Source of the DNA: an uncultured Woeseiaceae bacterium
GTDB lineage: Bacteria > Pseudomonadota > Gammaproteobacteria > Steroidobacterales > Woeseiaceae
Assembly: GCA_947258565.1 (NCBI GenBank)
Contig: CAMYJB010000009.1
Coordinates: 32,947 to 96,946 of the forward strand
DNA: 64,000 nt
Direction: 5' to 3'
The translations under genes and the position numbers were made by a program. Below are positions 16,770-28,712 of the stretch, piece after piece (position 1 is the stretch's first letter; every line of letters starts with the position of its first letter). Below the pieces are notes generated by a model that saw nothing but the letters and a program-made list of their open reading frames with translations, was not told the DNA's origin and did no database searches.

Positions 16770-17248
16770 AAGCAGGCGAGAAAGCGCCGGAGTTCGTACT
16801 GGAAAATGACAAGGATGAAGAGACGTCGCTCACCGATCTGTTGAAGAACGGCCCACTGATCCTGTACTTCTACCCTGCCGACTTTACGCCGGGCTGCACG
16901 GCGGAAGCCTGCTCGATAAGGGACATTCATTCGGACATCCAGTCGGTGGGACTGCAGGTCGCCGGCGTGAGCCCACAGGACGCAGAGAGCCACGCTCGCT
17001 TCCGCGACAAGCACGATCTGCCTTTTACCTTGCTCTGCGACCCGGACAAGGTCGCCGCAAAGATGTACGACGTCGACGGTCCGTTCGGCGTTGGCGTGCG
17101 CCGGACCACCTATCTCATCGGCCAGGACCGGACGATCCACGACGCAATCCAGGCCGACCTGCGCATAGGCCGCCATGAAGACTTCATCAAGAAAGCGATC
17201 ATGCTGCGCCGGACCGCCGGCATCCACGCCGAAGACGACGCCGACTGA
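16763..17248 (+). CDS. bcp: Thioredoxin-dependent peroxiredoxin, BCP/PrxQ type
   Basis: Thiol peroxidase of 161 residues that reduces hydrogen and organic peroxides, expected in the cytoplasm with thioredoxin as partner. The active site YFYPADFTPGCTAEACSIRD gives peroxidatic Cys45 and resolving Cys50, the CX4C spacing of atypical two-cysteine PrxQ enzymes. Length and the segment SPQDAESHARFRDKHDLPF match the family. Thioredoxin reductase, needed to recycle thioredoxin, is encoded at 31983. The gene stops directly against the convergent yjbQ gene. Confidence 0.93.
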   Translation: MLKAGEKAPEFVLENDKDEETSLTDLLKNGPLILYFYPADFTPGCTAEACSIRDIHSDIQSVGLQVAGVSPQDAESHARFRDKHDLPFTLLCDPDKVAAKMYDVDGPFGVGVRRTTYLIGQDRTIHDAIQADLRIGRHEDFIKKAIMLRRTAGIHAEDDAD

Positions 17249-17665
17249 CTATTCGCCCTGGACGGTAACAATCACAGTGCGCCGGTGGCCTCTGCGCCTG
17301 TGCTCCCAGAGATAGATGCCCTGCCATGTGCCCAGCGCGCAGCGACCCTCGATCACGGGGATATTCAGGTCTGACTGCGTCAGCACGCTGCGTACGTGGG
17401 CGGGCATGTCGTCGGGCCCCTCGGCCGTATGCGTGAATATCGGGTCGCCGTCGGGCACCTGTCGCGACATGAAACTCTCCAGGTCCCTCAGCACTGCGGG
17501 ATCCGCGTTCTCGCAGAGCATCAGCGAGGCGCTCGTGTGGCGTATGAACACGTGGCAAATTCCGGATCGAATTCCCGCCTGGTGCACCACGGACTGCACG
17601 TCGGCGCTCAGGTCGTAGGTTCCCCTGCCGCGTGTGTCGACGCGAATTTCCTGCTGGTCAAGCAT
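17249..17665 (-). CDS. YjbQ family protein (secondary thiamine-phosphate synthase-like)
   Basis: A 138-residue protein of the UPF0047/YjbQ family, with the conserved segments GICHVFIRHTSASLMLCENA, LTQSDLNIPVIEGRCALGTW and YLWEHRRRGHRRTVIV. Relatives show weak thiamine-phosphate synthase activity and form trimers, but the physiological role is unclear. It lies six bases after the histidine phosphatase gene on the same strand, suggesting co-transcription. Confidence 0.92.
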   Translation of the reverse strand: MLDQQEIRVDTRGRGTYDLSADVQSVVHQAGIRSGICHVFIRHTSASLMLCENADPAVLRDLESFMSRQVPDGDPIFTHTAEGPDDMPAHVRSVLTQSDLNIPVIEGRCALGTWQGIYLWEHRRRGHRRTVIVTVQGE

Positions 17666-17671
17666 CGCGCA

Positions 17672-18286
17672 TCAGGACCCGGAGGCCTGCGAGCCCGGCG
17701 TATTCTCGGCAACGTAAGGCTCACCGTAGCGGAGCCGGATCGTCTTGGTCTTGCCGAACCACGGTATGGAGATGATGTATATGTTGTCGTACTCGTCCTC
17801 CGCGATCGGCGGCACTCGCTTGCTGGCGCCGAGATTCGCGATCAGCACGGGCAGCGTGTTGCTGTGCGCGACGACGAGGATGATCTTGCCCTTGTGTAGC
17901 TTGAGGATGCTCTCGAGGATCGGTTCGACATCCTCGATATCGTAGGTATTGACCGGCAGGTCGAGCGCATCGGCGACGGTCTGAGCAGTCTGCTTCGTGC
18001 GCCGGAACGGTGTCGAATAGATGACGTCGACACCGCGGATTACATCGGCGTCGACGAGTTGGCGTGCCAGTTCGGCGGCACGCCGCTGGCCAGCGGGGCT
18101 CAAACCGGGATCGTCGGCCGGGGCCACCGCCTTTTCGGCATGACGGACGAAGATGATCGTGGTGGTAGCCTGGGACTCGAAGAACCACGCGAGGCCGATC
18201 GCAATCGCCGTGTAGATGATAATGACCTGGATTCGCCGGCGCCTCCGCTTGCGGCGGCGGTCCTGATCAGACATGTCGTTGCGCAT
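17672..18286 (-). CDS. Membrane-anchored histidine phosphatase (SixA/phosphoglycerate mutase-like)
   Basis: About 204 residues. A strongly basic N-terminus (RRRKRRRRR) is followed by one membrane segment (IQVIIIYTAIAIGLAWFF), then the phosphatase fold with IIFVRHAEKAV, whose RHA histidine is the phospho-acceptor, and STPFRRTKQTAQT. The second catalytic histidine is in VVAHSNTLPV. The orientation would put the catalytic domain in the periplasm. I use ATG 18286; ATG 18274 is four codons later. An open frame extends far upstream but with no family-like sequence. Substrate unknown. Confidence 0.88.
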   Translation of the reverse strand: MRNDMSDQDRRRKRRRRRIQVIIIYTAIAIGLAWFFESQATTTIIFVRHAEKAVAPADDPGLSPAGQRRAAELARQLVDADVIRGVDVIYSTPFRRTKQTAQTVADALDLPVNTYDIEDVEPILESILKLHKGKIILVVAHSNTLPVLIANLGASKRVPPIAEDEYDNIYIISIPWFGKTKTIRLRYGEPYVAENTPGSQASGS

Positions 18287-18330
18287 GGAACGCGACTTTA
18301 CGAGGTTTTTCGGGATTTGACTACGCCGTA

Positions 18331-18642
18331 TCAGCCCTGGCGGTCTTGTCGCTCCTCGATGACGACGTGGTATTCGCCTTCGATCGTCTGCTGCGCGCCG
18401 GTCGGGCGGGCGTTCCCGGAAGCTCGAACTGCCGGATCCGTCGTCATCTTGCGGCGGAACCACCACAAGCGAATGCTGACAACCGCCGCCAGAACGAGGA
18501 GCAGTGAGCCCAGTATCACGAACGCGAAGAAGCCGACGACGATCGACGCCGCGATTACGAGCGAGCCGATGATGATGACCAGCGCACTGGCGAGCGGACT
18601 GCCTGCCGGGAATCCTCTTTCAAGCGACGAAAATTTCACCAT
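18331..18642 (-). CDS. Small membrane protein of unknown function
   Basis: A 103-residue protein I do not recognise. After a short polar start (MVKFSSLERGFPAG) come two closely packed hydrophobic segments (around 20-62) ending in RLWWFRRKM, then a polar tail with the conserved-looking ending TIEGEYHVVIEER. ATG 18642 has AGGA upstream at close spacing and lies 16 bases after the stop of the DUF1579-like gene. The topology suggests an inner-membrane protein with a cytoplasmic tail. Confidence 0.68.
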   Translation of the reverse strand: MVKFSSLERGFPAGSPLASALVIIIGSLVIAASIVVGFFAFVILGSLLLVLAAVVSIRLWWFRRKMTTDPAVRASGNARPTGAQQTIEGEYHVVIEERQDRQG

Positions 18643-18658
18643 GAATCCTGTTCCTGTA

Positions 18659-19210
18659 TCAGTCGGGCCGCTTCCTGCTGTAGAACCCCTCGAACCACGG
18701 CTCCCAGGTCGCACCGTCATCGTTTGACTGCTCAAAGTATTGCCTGACGCGTCCATCGGGCAGCGGCGTCCACAGACCCCGGAACGGCGCCGTCTGGCCG
18801 TTGGCAATATAGTGGATTGTACCGCTAAGCAGCATGCCTTCGTCAGTCAGACCGCCGCGAATAGTAATCTGGTAACCACCCGCCGCGTGCCAGCTCTGCA
18901 CCCATGCATCCGTGACCTTGTCCAGGTAGTTGATGCTCATGCCCGTGCTGCCCTTGGCGCCGCGCCAGTTCTCTATCAGCAGGCAGCCGCCCTCCTCCCG
19001 CGAAATGCTGTTCTCGCCCACGAATGTACCCGTTGCGTCGTGAACCTCCCACTCGCCAACCCAGAAGTCGAATTCCCGGAATCGGGCATCCTGCTCGCAT
19101 GCAGGTGCCTTCGGCGCAGCTTCCTGGGACGCATCAGGATCGCTTTGTGACATTGCCACCAGGGGCAACACTGACAAAGGTAAAATAACTAGTTTATTCA
19201 ATAGCTTCAT
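18659..19210 (-). CDS. Secreted DUF1579-like protein
   Basis: A 183-residue protein with a signal peptide (KLVILPLSVLPLVAMS) and a beta-barrel-like domain. It opens FREFDFWVGEWEVHDATG and later has WTPLPDGRVRQYFEQSNDDG, the pattern of DUF1579 and related lipocalin-like proteins. Function unknown; periplasmic by its signal. It leads a possible three-gene minus-strand run with the small membrane protein and the histidine phosphatase. The upstream ribosome site is weak. Confidence 0.75.
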   Translation of the reverse strand: MKLLNKLVILPLSVLPLVAMSQSDPDASQEAAPKAPACEQDARFREFDFWVGEWEVHDATGTFVGENSISREEGGCLLIENWRGAKGSTGMSINYLDKVTDAWVQSWHAAGGYQITIRGGLTDEGMLLSGTIHYIANGQTAPFRGLWTPLPDGRVRQYFEQSNDDGATWEPWFEGFYSRKRPD

Positions 19211-19532
19211 GATTATTCTTCGTGTGATTTATCCGATAAATTCGTGCATTGCCGGATAACTCAGACCGTGCCGAAAGCATGGGGTTCGCGATATACACCC
19301 AAACCGCAGGAAGTAATGGCCCCGATTCCGTGCGATTCAACGCCCGCGAGTTGAATCAGGCCTTCACTGCAAGCACAATGCCGGGCGCATCGATACCACG
19401 CCGGAGAGGTGGCAGAGCGGTTGACCAATCGGCAGGAAAGCCGATTGGGACGCGCGAAGCGCGCCCGGAGGGCGAGCGCCAGGGATGGCGCGAGTCAATG
19501 CACTGGTCTGTGATGAGCGGACGCGAATAGTC
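19211..19532. other. Intergenic stretch upstream of tRNA-Ser
   Basis: The first 190 bases hold nothing I can name beyond the promoter region of the DUF1579-like gene. The rest contains a broken 5' copy of tRNA-Ser interrupted by a structured element, then a 23-base spacer before the intact tRNA. Confidence 0.7.
19403..19509 (+). pseudogene. Partial tRNA-Ser copy interrupted by a hairpin element
   Basis: The first 22 bases of tRNA-Ser recur exactly at 19403-19424, up to the D loop. A 72-base insert follows: the stem CCAATCGGC-AGGAAA-GCCGATTGG (19425-19448), then the GGACGC...GAGTC element (19448-19496). The tRNA sequence then resumes with AATGCACTGGTCT (19497-19509) and diverges before the anticodon loop ends. 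It cannot fold as a tRNA. Confidence 0.75.
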
Positions 19533-19623
19533 GGAGAGGTGGCAGAGCGGTTGAATGCACTGGTCTTGAAAACCAGCAAAGGTTTGTAGCCTTTCGTGGG
19601 TTCGAATCCCACCCTCTCCGCCA
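19533..19623 (+). tRNA. tRNA-Ser (anticodon TGA)
   Basis: A 91-base class II tRNA with encoded CCA. The acceptor GGAGAGG pairs with CCTCTCC, the anticodon stem CTGGT/ACCAG encloses CTTGAAA (anticodon TGA), a long variable arm CAAAGGTTTGTAGCCTTTCG follows, and the T arm is GTGGGTTCGAATCCCAC. The 5' third is duplicated upstream. Confidence 0.97.
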
Positions 19624-19687
19624 AACGCTTAATTGATTACAGTGGCCCCATTCGCAGGTTCTGCTACCCCTGGCTACAGCCCGAGCA

Positions 19688-20905
19688 ATGGCCTGTGCCA
19701 TACTCGCGCCACCCGAGCCAGCAGCTTTCCTCGTGATACTGTTTCTGAAGAGCCTCCGACGATTCCTGGCCCTGTTCCTGCAGTTGGCGGCTTCATTGTG
19801 GCGCGATCGACGGCGACTTTCGGGTTTCCTGCTCGTCCTCGGACTGTTTCCAATTGCGCTCGTACTGCAGCTGCTGCACTGGCTGACGCTACTGCTGGAT
19901 GAGATCCTCTACGCTGGCTATCGCGATGTGGCGGTTCGCGAGCCCCTGTTCGTCCTCGGGCCGCCGCGTAGCGGCACCACCCATCTGCACCACGTTCTTT
20001 CTGCCGACCCGGAGACCACGACATTCCGCACATGGGAATGCCTGTTCGCCCTGTCGGTGAGTTCCCGCAAATTATTGCTCGCGCTGGCGCGCGTGGACCG
20101 GGCGATCGGGCGCCCGGCCGAGCGCATCGGTCGTTGGCTCGGGCGGCGGCTGCTGACGTCGATGGACGACATACATCCGTTAGGGCTCAACGATCCCGAA
20201 GAGGACTTCCTGTGCCTCATGCCCCTGGCAGCCTGCTTCCTGCTGCTGGTACCCTTTCCCCGTACCGGCTGGCTCTGGAAGATTGCCCGGTTCGACACTG
20301 ATCTCGACGAGGCCGAAAAGACCGAGCTGCTCAGATGGTACCGAAGCTGCATCCAGAAGCATCTGTATGTGTTCGGGACGGAAAAGCGCTTCCTGTCCAA
20401 GAATGCGTCGTTTTCCGGGATGGCCGCCGGACTGCTGTCAGAGTTTCCGGATGCCCGCATACTGTTTACCGTGCGCGATCCACGAGCAGTCGTGCCTTCA
20501 CAGCTGAGCTCATTGCGACCCGCACTCGCTGCGTGCGGATTCAGGGACTATCCCGAGGAGCTCAGGAATGATCTTGTCGACCTGCTTCGCTTCTACTACG
20601 AGCACCTCGCCGCCGTGGCCGAGAGTTACCCCGAACGGGTGGCGGTGCTCTATAACCACGATCTGCGGGACCACCTTGCTGAAACCGTGATCGCATCGCT
20701 CAATTCCATCGGGCTCGAAGTCGATGATGGTTTCCGGGACAGGCTCCTGATATTGTCTGCCGCTTCCCGCGAACACCGGTCGGACCACCGTTACACGCTC
20801 GGGCAATTCGGCCTGACCGACGACATGATCGCCTCGCAATTCGAACGGGTCTACGCGACGTATCAATTTCGGCGGCAGTCGCGACCAGGAGTCGAGATGC
20901 AGTGA
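19688..20905 (+). CDS. Sulfotransferase family protein
   Basis: Transfers a sulfo group from PAPS to an acceptor hydroxyl. The product is 405 residues. The N-terminus (12-75) has two hydrophobic stretches and probably holds it at the membrane. The PAPS phosphosulfate loop is LGPPRSGTTHL (90-100) and the 3'-phosphate site is VRDPRAVVPSQLSS (262-275). HHRYTLGQFGL near the end is typical of this subgroup. Its stop overlaps the glycosyltransferase GTG start as GTGA, so the acceptor may be the glycoconjugate made by the downstream genes; this is inference. Confidence 0.9.
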   Translation: MACAILAPPEPAAFLVILFLKSLRRFLALFLQLAASLWRDRRRLSGFLLVLGLFPIALVLQLLHWLTLLLDEILYAGYRDVAVREPLFVLGPPRSGTTHLHHVLSADPETTTFRTWECLFALSVSSRKLLLALARVDRAIGRPAERIGRWLGRRLLTSMDDIHPLGLNDPEEDFLCLMPLAACFLLLVPFPRTGWLWKIARFDTDLDEAEKTELLRWYRSCIQKHLYVFGTEKRFLSKNASFSGMAAGLLSEFPDARILFTVRDPRAVVPSQLSSLRPALAACGFRDYPEELRNDLVDLLRFYYEHLAAVAESYPERVAVLYNHDLRDHLAETVIASLNSIGLEVDDGFRDRLLILSAASREHRSDHRYTLGQFGLTDDMIASQFERVYATYQFRRQSRPGVEMQ

Positions 20906-22071
20906 CGGAGGCAGCGGCAACCGACCGGATCCGCGCGCTTGACGCCTACATGGATGCCTCGGACCCTGCTCCGGGCCGGTCCACCGGACCGGTGGTGATC
21001 GTCTCGGACTCGCTGCCGGAGCGCAATGGCGTCGGCGCATACTATTGGGATCTCCTGGGCCTGCTCGACGATGCAGGCTGTGAGGCGAGTATCCTGTGCC
21101 CTTCTGCGAAACGGCCAACCCTGCTTCGATTTCCTTTACCGGGCGACTCGACGCAGCGCATCTGGATACCATCGGTATTCCGGTTCCGGCGGGTGATGCG
21201 GCAGGTCCGGCCGCATTCCGTCATCGTTGCCACGCCCGGTCCCTATGGCCTTCTCGGCGCGTGGTGGGCAAAGCGCCTCGGGGCCAAGCTCATCGTCGGC
21301 TTCCATACCCATTTTTCCGGCGTCACCGATCTTTATCACAACCGATTCCTGCGCGCTTTCAGCCGCTTTTACTTCAACATCGCCGACAAAATCCTGTTTC
21401 GCTATGCCGACCTCGTCCTCGCCAACTCCGAGGCCATGGTTCAACTGGCCGGCCGCCTGGGAGCTCGCAAGGTGGGCGTCATGGGTACGCTGCTGCCGAG
21501 CGACTCGCTCCGGGAACCGGCGGTCCCCCTGGCCGGCGCACTCCGCCGAATCGTATTTGCCGGGCGTCTTGCGCCGGAGAAGCGCGTGCAGTCGGTCATC
21601 GATGCCGCGCACGAACTCCCTGATATCCGCTTCACGATAGCGGGCGACGGACCACTCAAAGAGTCGGTCGAGTCACAGGCGGCCGGCATTCCGAACCTCG
21701 AGTATCTTGGCTGGATTTCCCGCGAGCGACTGCTCGCAGAGTTGGACAGGGCCGATATGCTGGTGCTGAACTCCGTGGTCGAATCGTTTGGAACCGTCGC
21801 GCTGGAAGCGATGGCGCGAGAACGGCTCGCGCTGGTATCCGGAACCTGCGGGATCGTCGAGTGGCCGGACCTCGTCGATAATCTCTACCAGATCCACGAT
21901 AACGAAAGCCTCGCTGCAGCAATCCGGCGAATCGCGGCATTGCCCCCCGATGAACGTTCTGCGGTGGCAAAGCGCGCGCGCACGGCCGCGCTGCGCCTCA
22001 ATCGAGGCAGCCTCTTGCATTGGCTGGATGTGATTCATTCGACCGAGGACCGCTCCATTGCACAAAACTGA
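20902..22071 (+). CDS. Glycosyltransferase family 4-type (GT-B)
   Basis: A 389-residue retaining glycosyltransferase. The N-terminal domain carries SDSLPERNGVGAYYWDLLGL, and the nucleotide-sugar domain has FAGRLAPEKRVQSVIDAA and the E-x7-E motif in VESFGTVALEAMA (Glu294 and Glu302). It resembles enzymes that glycosylate lipids such as diacylglycerol or phosphatidylinositol-type acceptors, though the donor is unknown. It starts with GTG within the sulfotransferase stop and ends 14 bases inside the deacetylase gene, so the three are translationally coupled. Confidence 0.88.
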   Translation: MTEAAATDRIRALDAYMDASDPAPGRSTGPVVIVSDSLPERNGVGAYYWDLLGLLDDAGCEASILCPSAKRPTLLRFPLPGDSTQRIWIPSVFRFRRVMRQVRPHSVIVATPGPYGLLGAWWAKRLGAKLIVGFHTHFSGVTDLYHNRFLRAFSRFYFNIADKILFRYADLVLANSEAMVQLAGRLGARKVGVMGTLLPSDSLREPAVPLAGALRRIVFAGRLAPEKRVQSVIDAAHELPDIRFTIAGDGPLKESVESQAAGIPNLEYLGWISRERLLAELDRADMLVLNSVVESFGTVALEAMARERLALVSGTCGIVEWPDLVDNLYQIHDNESLAAAIRRIAALPPDERSAVAKRARTAALRLNRGSLLHWLDVIHSTEDRSIAQN

Positions 22072-22786
22072 GGCCGACAGCTCGACGCGCCAGCTGCTGC
22101 TTTCGATTCATGACGTCATGCCGGACACGCTGGATGATGTCGAACACATCGTGTCGGAGCTGGGGGATCTCGGTTTCAGCACAATGACATTGCTCGTGGT
22201 ACCGGGCAGCGGCTGGACGGCTGATTCCCTGCAGCGCCTGAAGGCGCTGCGCGGCAACGGCGCAGAATTCGCCGGACACGGCTGGCGCCACGTCGTCCAC
22301 GACATCCGGGGCCTTCGGCACCGCGTGCACAGCTTGCTGATTTCGAGGAACGTGGCGGAACACCTTGCGCTGTCGCCATCCCAGATCCGGTCGCTCATTC
22401 AAAAATGCTACGACTGGTTTGCCGCCAACGATCTGCCCGAGCCCCGGCTGTACGTTCCCCCGGCATGGGCGATGGGCAGGATTGATCGGCACGATCTCGA
22501 TCAGCTACCCTTCCGCCAGTACGAGACGCTGGCGGGTATCTACGATTCCGGTGCAGCGAGGTTTCGCCGCACGGCGATGGTCGGTTTCGAGGCAGACACG
22601 GCTTTTCGCGCGCTGTCATGCCGGTTCTGGAATCGTTTGAACCTCCGGGCCGCCGGCACGTCAAAGCCCATTCGTGTCGCAATTCATCCCCGCGACCTGC
22701 ACCTGCTGCTCGCCGACGATCTTCACGGCTTCCTGGAGCGAGGCGGACAGGCGCTCTCGTACCGCGGCATCGAATTTCAGAAGTAA
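22058..22786 (+). CDS. DUF2334 polysaccharide deacetylase-like protein
   Basis: A 242-residue carbohydrate esterase-4-like protein. The catalytic start LLLSIHDVMPDTLDDVEHIV has the His-Asp pair, GAEFAGHGWRHVVHD holds the metal histidines, and YVPPAWAM is the usual third motif. It probably removes acetyl groups from a sugar built by the upstream glycosyltransferase. It begins with TTG inside the end of that gene. No signal peptide is visible, so it may act on a cytoplasmic glycolipid precursor. Confidence 0.85.
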   Translation: MHKTEADSSTRQLLLSIHDVMPDTLDDVEHIVSELGDLGFSTMTLLVVPGSGWTADSLQRLKALRGNGAEFAGHGWRHVVHDIRGLRHRVHSLLISRNVAEHLALSPSQIRSLIQKCYDWFAANDLPEPRLYVPPAWAMGRIDRHDLDQLPFRQYETLAGIYDSGAARFRRTAMVGFEADTAFRALSCRFWNRLNLRAAGTSKPIRVAIHPRDLHLLLADDLHGFLERGGQALSYRGIEFQK

Positions 22787-22798
22787 ACGGAGAACATT

Positions 22799-23458
22799 GT
22801 GGCAACCGTATTGGTAACAGGCGCAAACCGGGGAATCGGCCTGCAACTCTGCAAGCAGTTTGCAGCCCGCGGCGATGCAGTCATTGCCGTCTGTCGCGAG
22901 ATGAGCGACGAGTTGTCGACGCTGGGTGTGCGCGTAATCGACGGTATCGACGTCGGTAGCGGCACGGCGGTCGAAACGCTGCGGCAGGAACTCAACGGGC
23001 AATCGATCGACATCCTCGTCAACAACGCGGGCATCCTGCTGCGAGACACGTTCGGTGACATCGATTACGAACTCATGGCCGAGCAGTACCGGATAAATAC
23101 CCTCGGACCGTTACGGGTTACCGAGGCGCTCGCAGACAACCTGCGTGAAGGCTCCAAAGTCGCGATCGTCTCCAGCCGCGTCGGCTCGATCGAAGACAAC
23201 GGCTCGGGTGGCAACTACGGTTACCGGGCGTCGAAGGCGGCCGTCAATATGATCGGCACCAACCTGAGGCACGAGCTGCTTCCCCGCGGTATCCCCGTTG
23301 CGATACTGCATCCAGGACTGGTCGCCACGGACATGACGGGCCGTAGCGGCATCGCGCCTGCCGACTCCGCGCGAGGATTGATACAGCGAATCGACGAACT
23401 TTCGCTCGAGAACACGGGTGGATTCTGGCACGCGGAAGGCTATACCCTGCCGTGGTAG
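22799..23458 (+). CDS. SDR family oxidoreductase
   Basis: A 219-residue short-chain dehydrogenase. The cofactor loop TGANRGIG is at 7-14, NNAG follows the fourth strand, and the catalytic pair is Tyr142 and Lys146 in YRASK. It starts with GTG 12 bases after the deacetylase gene, preceded by CGGAG. The substrate is unknown; the context suggests a sugar or lipid intermediate of the same operon, but small SDRs of this type are also common as stand-alone genes. Confidence 0.9.
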   Translation: MATVLVTGANRGIGLQLCKQFAARGDAVIAVCREMSDELSTLGVRVIDGIDVGSGTAVETLRQELNGQSIDILVNNAGILLRDTFGDIDYELMAEQYRINTLGPLRVTEALADNLREGSKVAIVSSRVGSIEDNGSGGNYGYRASKAAVNMIGTNLRHELLPRGIPVAILHPGLVATDMTGRSGIAPADSARGLIQRIDELSLENTGGFWHAEGYTLPW

Positions 23459-23498
23459 TGGTAGAATCCGGGTCACTAACCAACAGGGAGATCCGCAC

Positions 23499-24188
23499 AT
23501 GCAGGATAATTTGAGCTATCAGGCCCCGGTGGCGCAGCTGTCAGTGGAAGACCGTTCGCAGTTCATCTGGAAATGTTACGCACATGTAGTTGGTGCGGTG
23601 CTGGCATTCGCCGCGATTTCCGCCTACCTGTATTCGACGGGCATCTCGGAACGAATCGCGGCACCGATGCTCGGCAACTGGTTCCTCGTCCTGGGCGCTT
23701 TCATCCTGGTCGGCTGGGGAGCATCGCATACCGCGCATCGGGTTCAGTCAACGGGCGCGCAATACGCGGCACTGGCGGTTTTCGTTTTCGCAGAAGCGAT
23801 CATCTTTGCGCCTTTACTCTATGTCGCCGAACTCAAAGCGCCGGGCACGATCGATAGTGCCGCTGGCGTCACCGTGCTGGGTTCGATAGGACTGATCGCT
23901 ACCGCGATGATTACCCGCAAGGATTTCTCCTTCCTGCGCGGCCTGCTGGTGTGGGGCTTCTTCATTGCCATCGCGATAATTATCGCCGGTGCCCTGTTCG
24001 GTTTCGCGCTGGGGACCTGGTTCTCGGTGGCGATGATCGGCTTTGCCGGCGCGGCGGTACTGTACGACACGTCCAACATCCTGCACCACTATCCCCAGGA
24101 CAAGTACGTGGCGGCGTCCCTCGCACTTTTCGCGTCCATCGCGCTCATGTTCTGGTACGTACTACAGCTTTTCATGAGCCGCGATTAA
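23499..24188 (+). CDS. Bax inhibitor-1/YccA family membrane protein
   Basis: A 229-residue protein with seven hydrophobic segments and the BI-1 C-terminal signature AAVLYDTSNILHHYPQDKY followed by the last helix. E. coli YccA is a substrate and modulator of the membrane protease FtsH; other family members leak calcium. The start at 23499 has AGGGAG eight bases upstream. A strong intrinsic terminator follows at 24217, so it is probably a single transcription unit. Confidence 0.92.
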   Translation: MQDNLSYQAPVAQLSVEDRSQFIWKCYAHVVGAVLAFAAISAYLYSTGISERIAAPMLGNWFLVLGAFILVGWGASHTAHRVQSTGAQYAALAVFVFAEAIIFAPLLYVAELKAPGTIDSAAGVTVLGSIGLIATAMITRKDFSFLRGLLVWGFFIAIAIIIAGALFGFALGTWFSVAMIGFAGAAVLYDTSNILHHYPQDKYVAASLALFASIALMFWYVLQLFMSRD

Positions 24189-24216
24189 CGGTTGCTGACC
24201 AACCCGTACACCAGGA

Positions 24217-24240
24217 GGGCCCGCTATCGGGCCCTTTTTT
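24217..24240 (+). terminator. Rho-independent terminator after the BI-1 gene
   Basis: Stem GGGCCC (24217-24222) and GGGCCC (24229-24234, self-complementary) around the loop GCTATC, followed by six T residues. Confidence 0.9.
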
Positions 24241-24282
24241 GTTGTAGTCTCGTTGGCTGGCAATAACAACAAGGCGCACTCA

Positions 24283-28286
<4,004 letters not shown>

Positions 28287-28294
<8 letters not shown>

Positions 28295-28712
28295 CGCCTG
28301 CGCCCGCTCCGCGCATGATGTACCAGTTTTCGAATCGCTGGCTCCAGCCGCCGGCACCGGCCAGACCGATCAGGAGGCCGATGGCGATGCCGATCACGTC
28401 GGCGCCGATATCGAGCCACTCGGCCGACCGGTAGCCGACGAGCCGCTGGCAGAGTTCGATGAGGATACCGAAGCCAACCAGCCCCGCCGCAATTCGCCAG
28501 TAGGAACGGCGCCGGTACTGACCGGCGAACCATACTGCGAGGAATGCGAACGTCAGCATGTGAGCCCATTTATCGATGTGGTGGAGCCAGGTCACGATAC
28601 GTACCCGATCCGGCCACAGCCATATCGCGGGCATAATGGCGCCGGCAAGCACGACCAGGAGCAGCACCGCACTTACGGCTTGCCAGCGAAGCGCATAACG
28701 CAGCGGCAGCAT
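28287..28712 (-). CDS. VanZ-like family membrane protein
   Basis: A 141-residue membrane protein with four hydrophobic segments and the VanZ pattern [21 protein letters not shown], then [26 protein letters not shown] read in pieces across 79-104. Function unknown; VanZ itself confers low teicoplanin resistance. ATG 28712 overlaps the lolA stop as TGATG. Genes of this kind appear between lolA and rarA in some gammaproteobacteria. Confidence 0.85.

Noticed and set aside
19364..19701. Minus-strand frames with AERVGFEPTKGYKPLLVF and WRRGWDSNPRKATNLC
   Set aside because: These are typical false translations of the complement of tRNA-Ser, not proteins.
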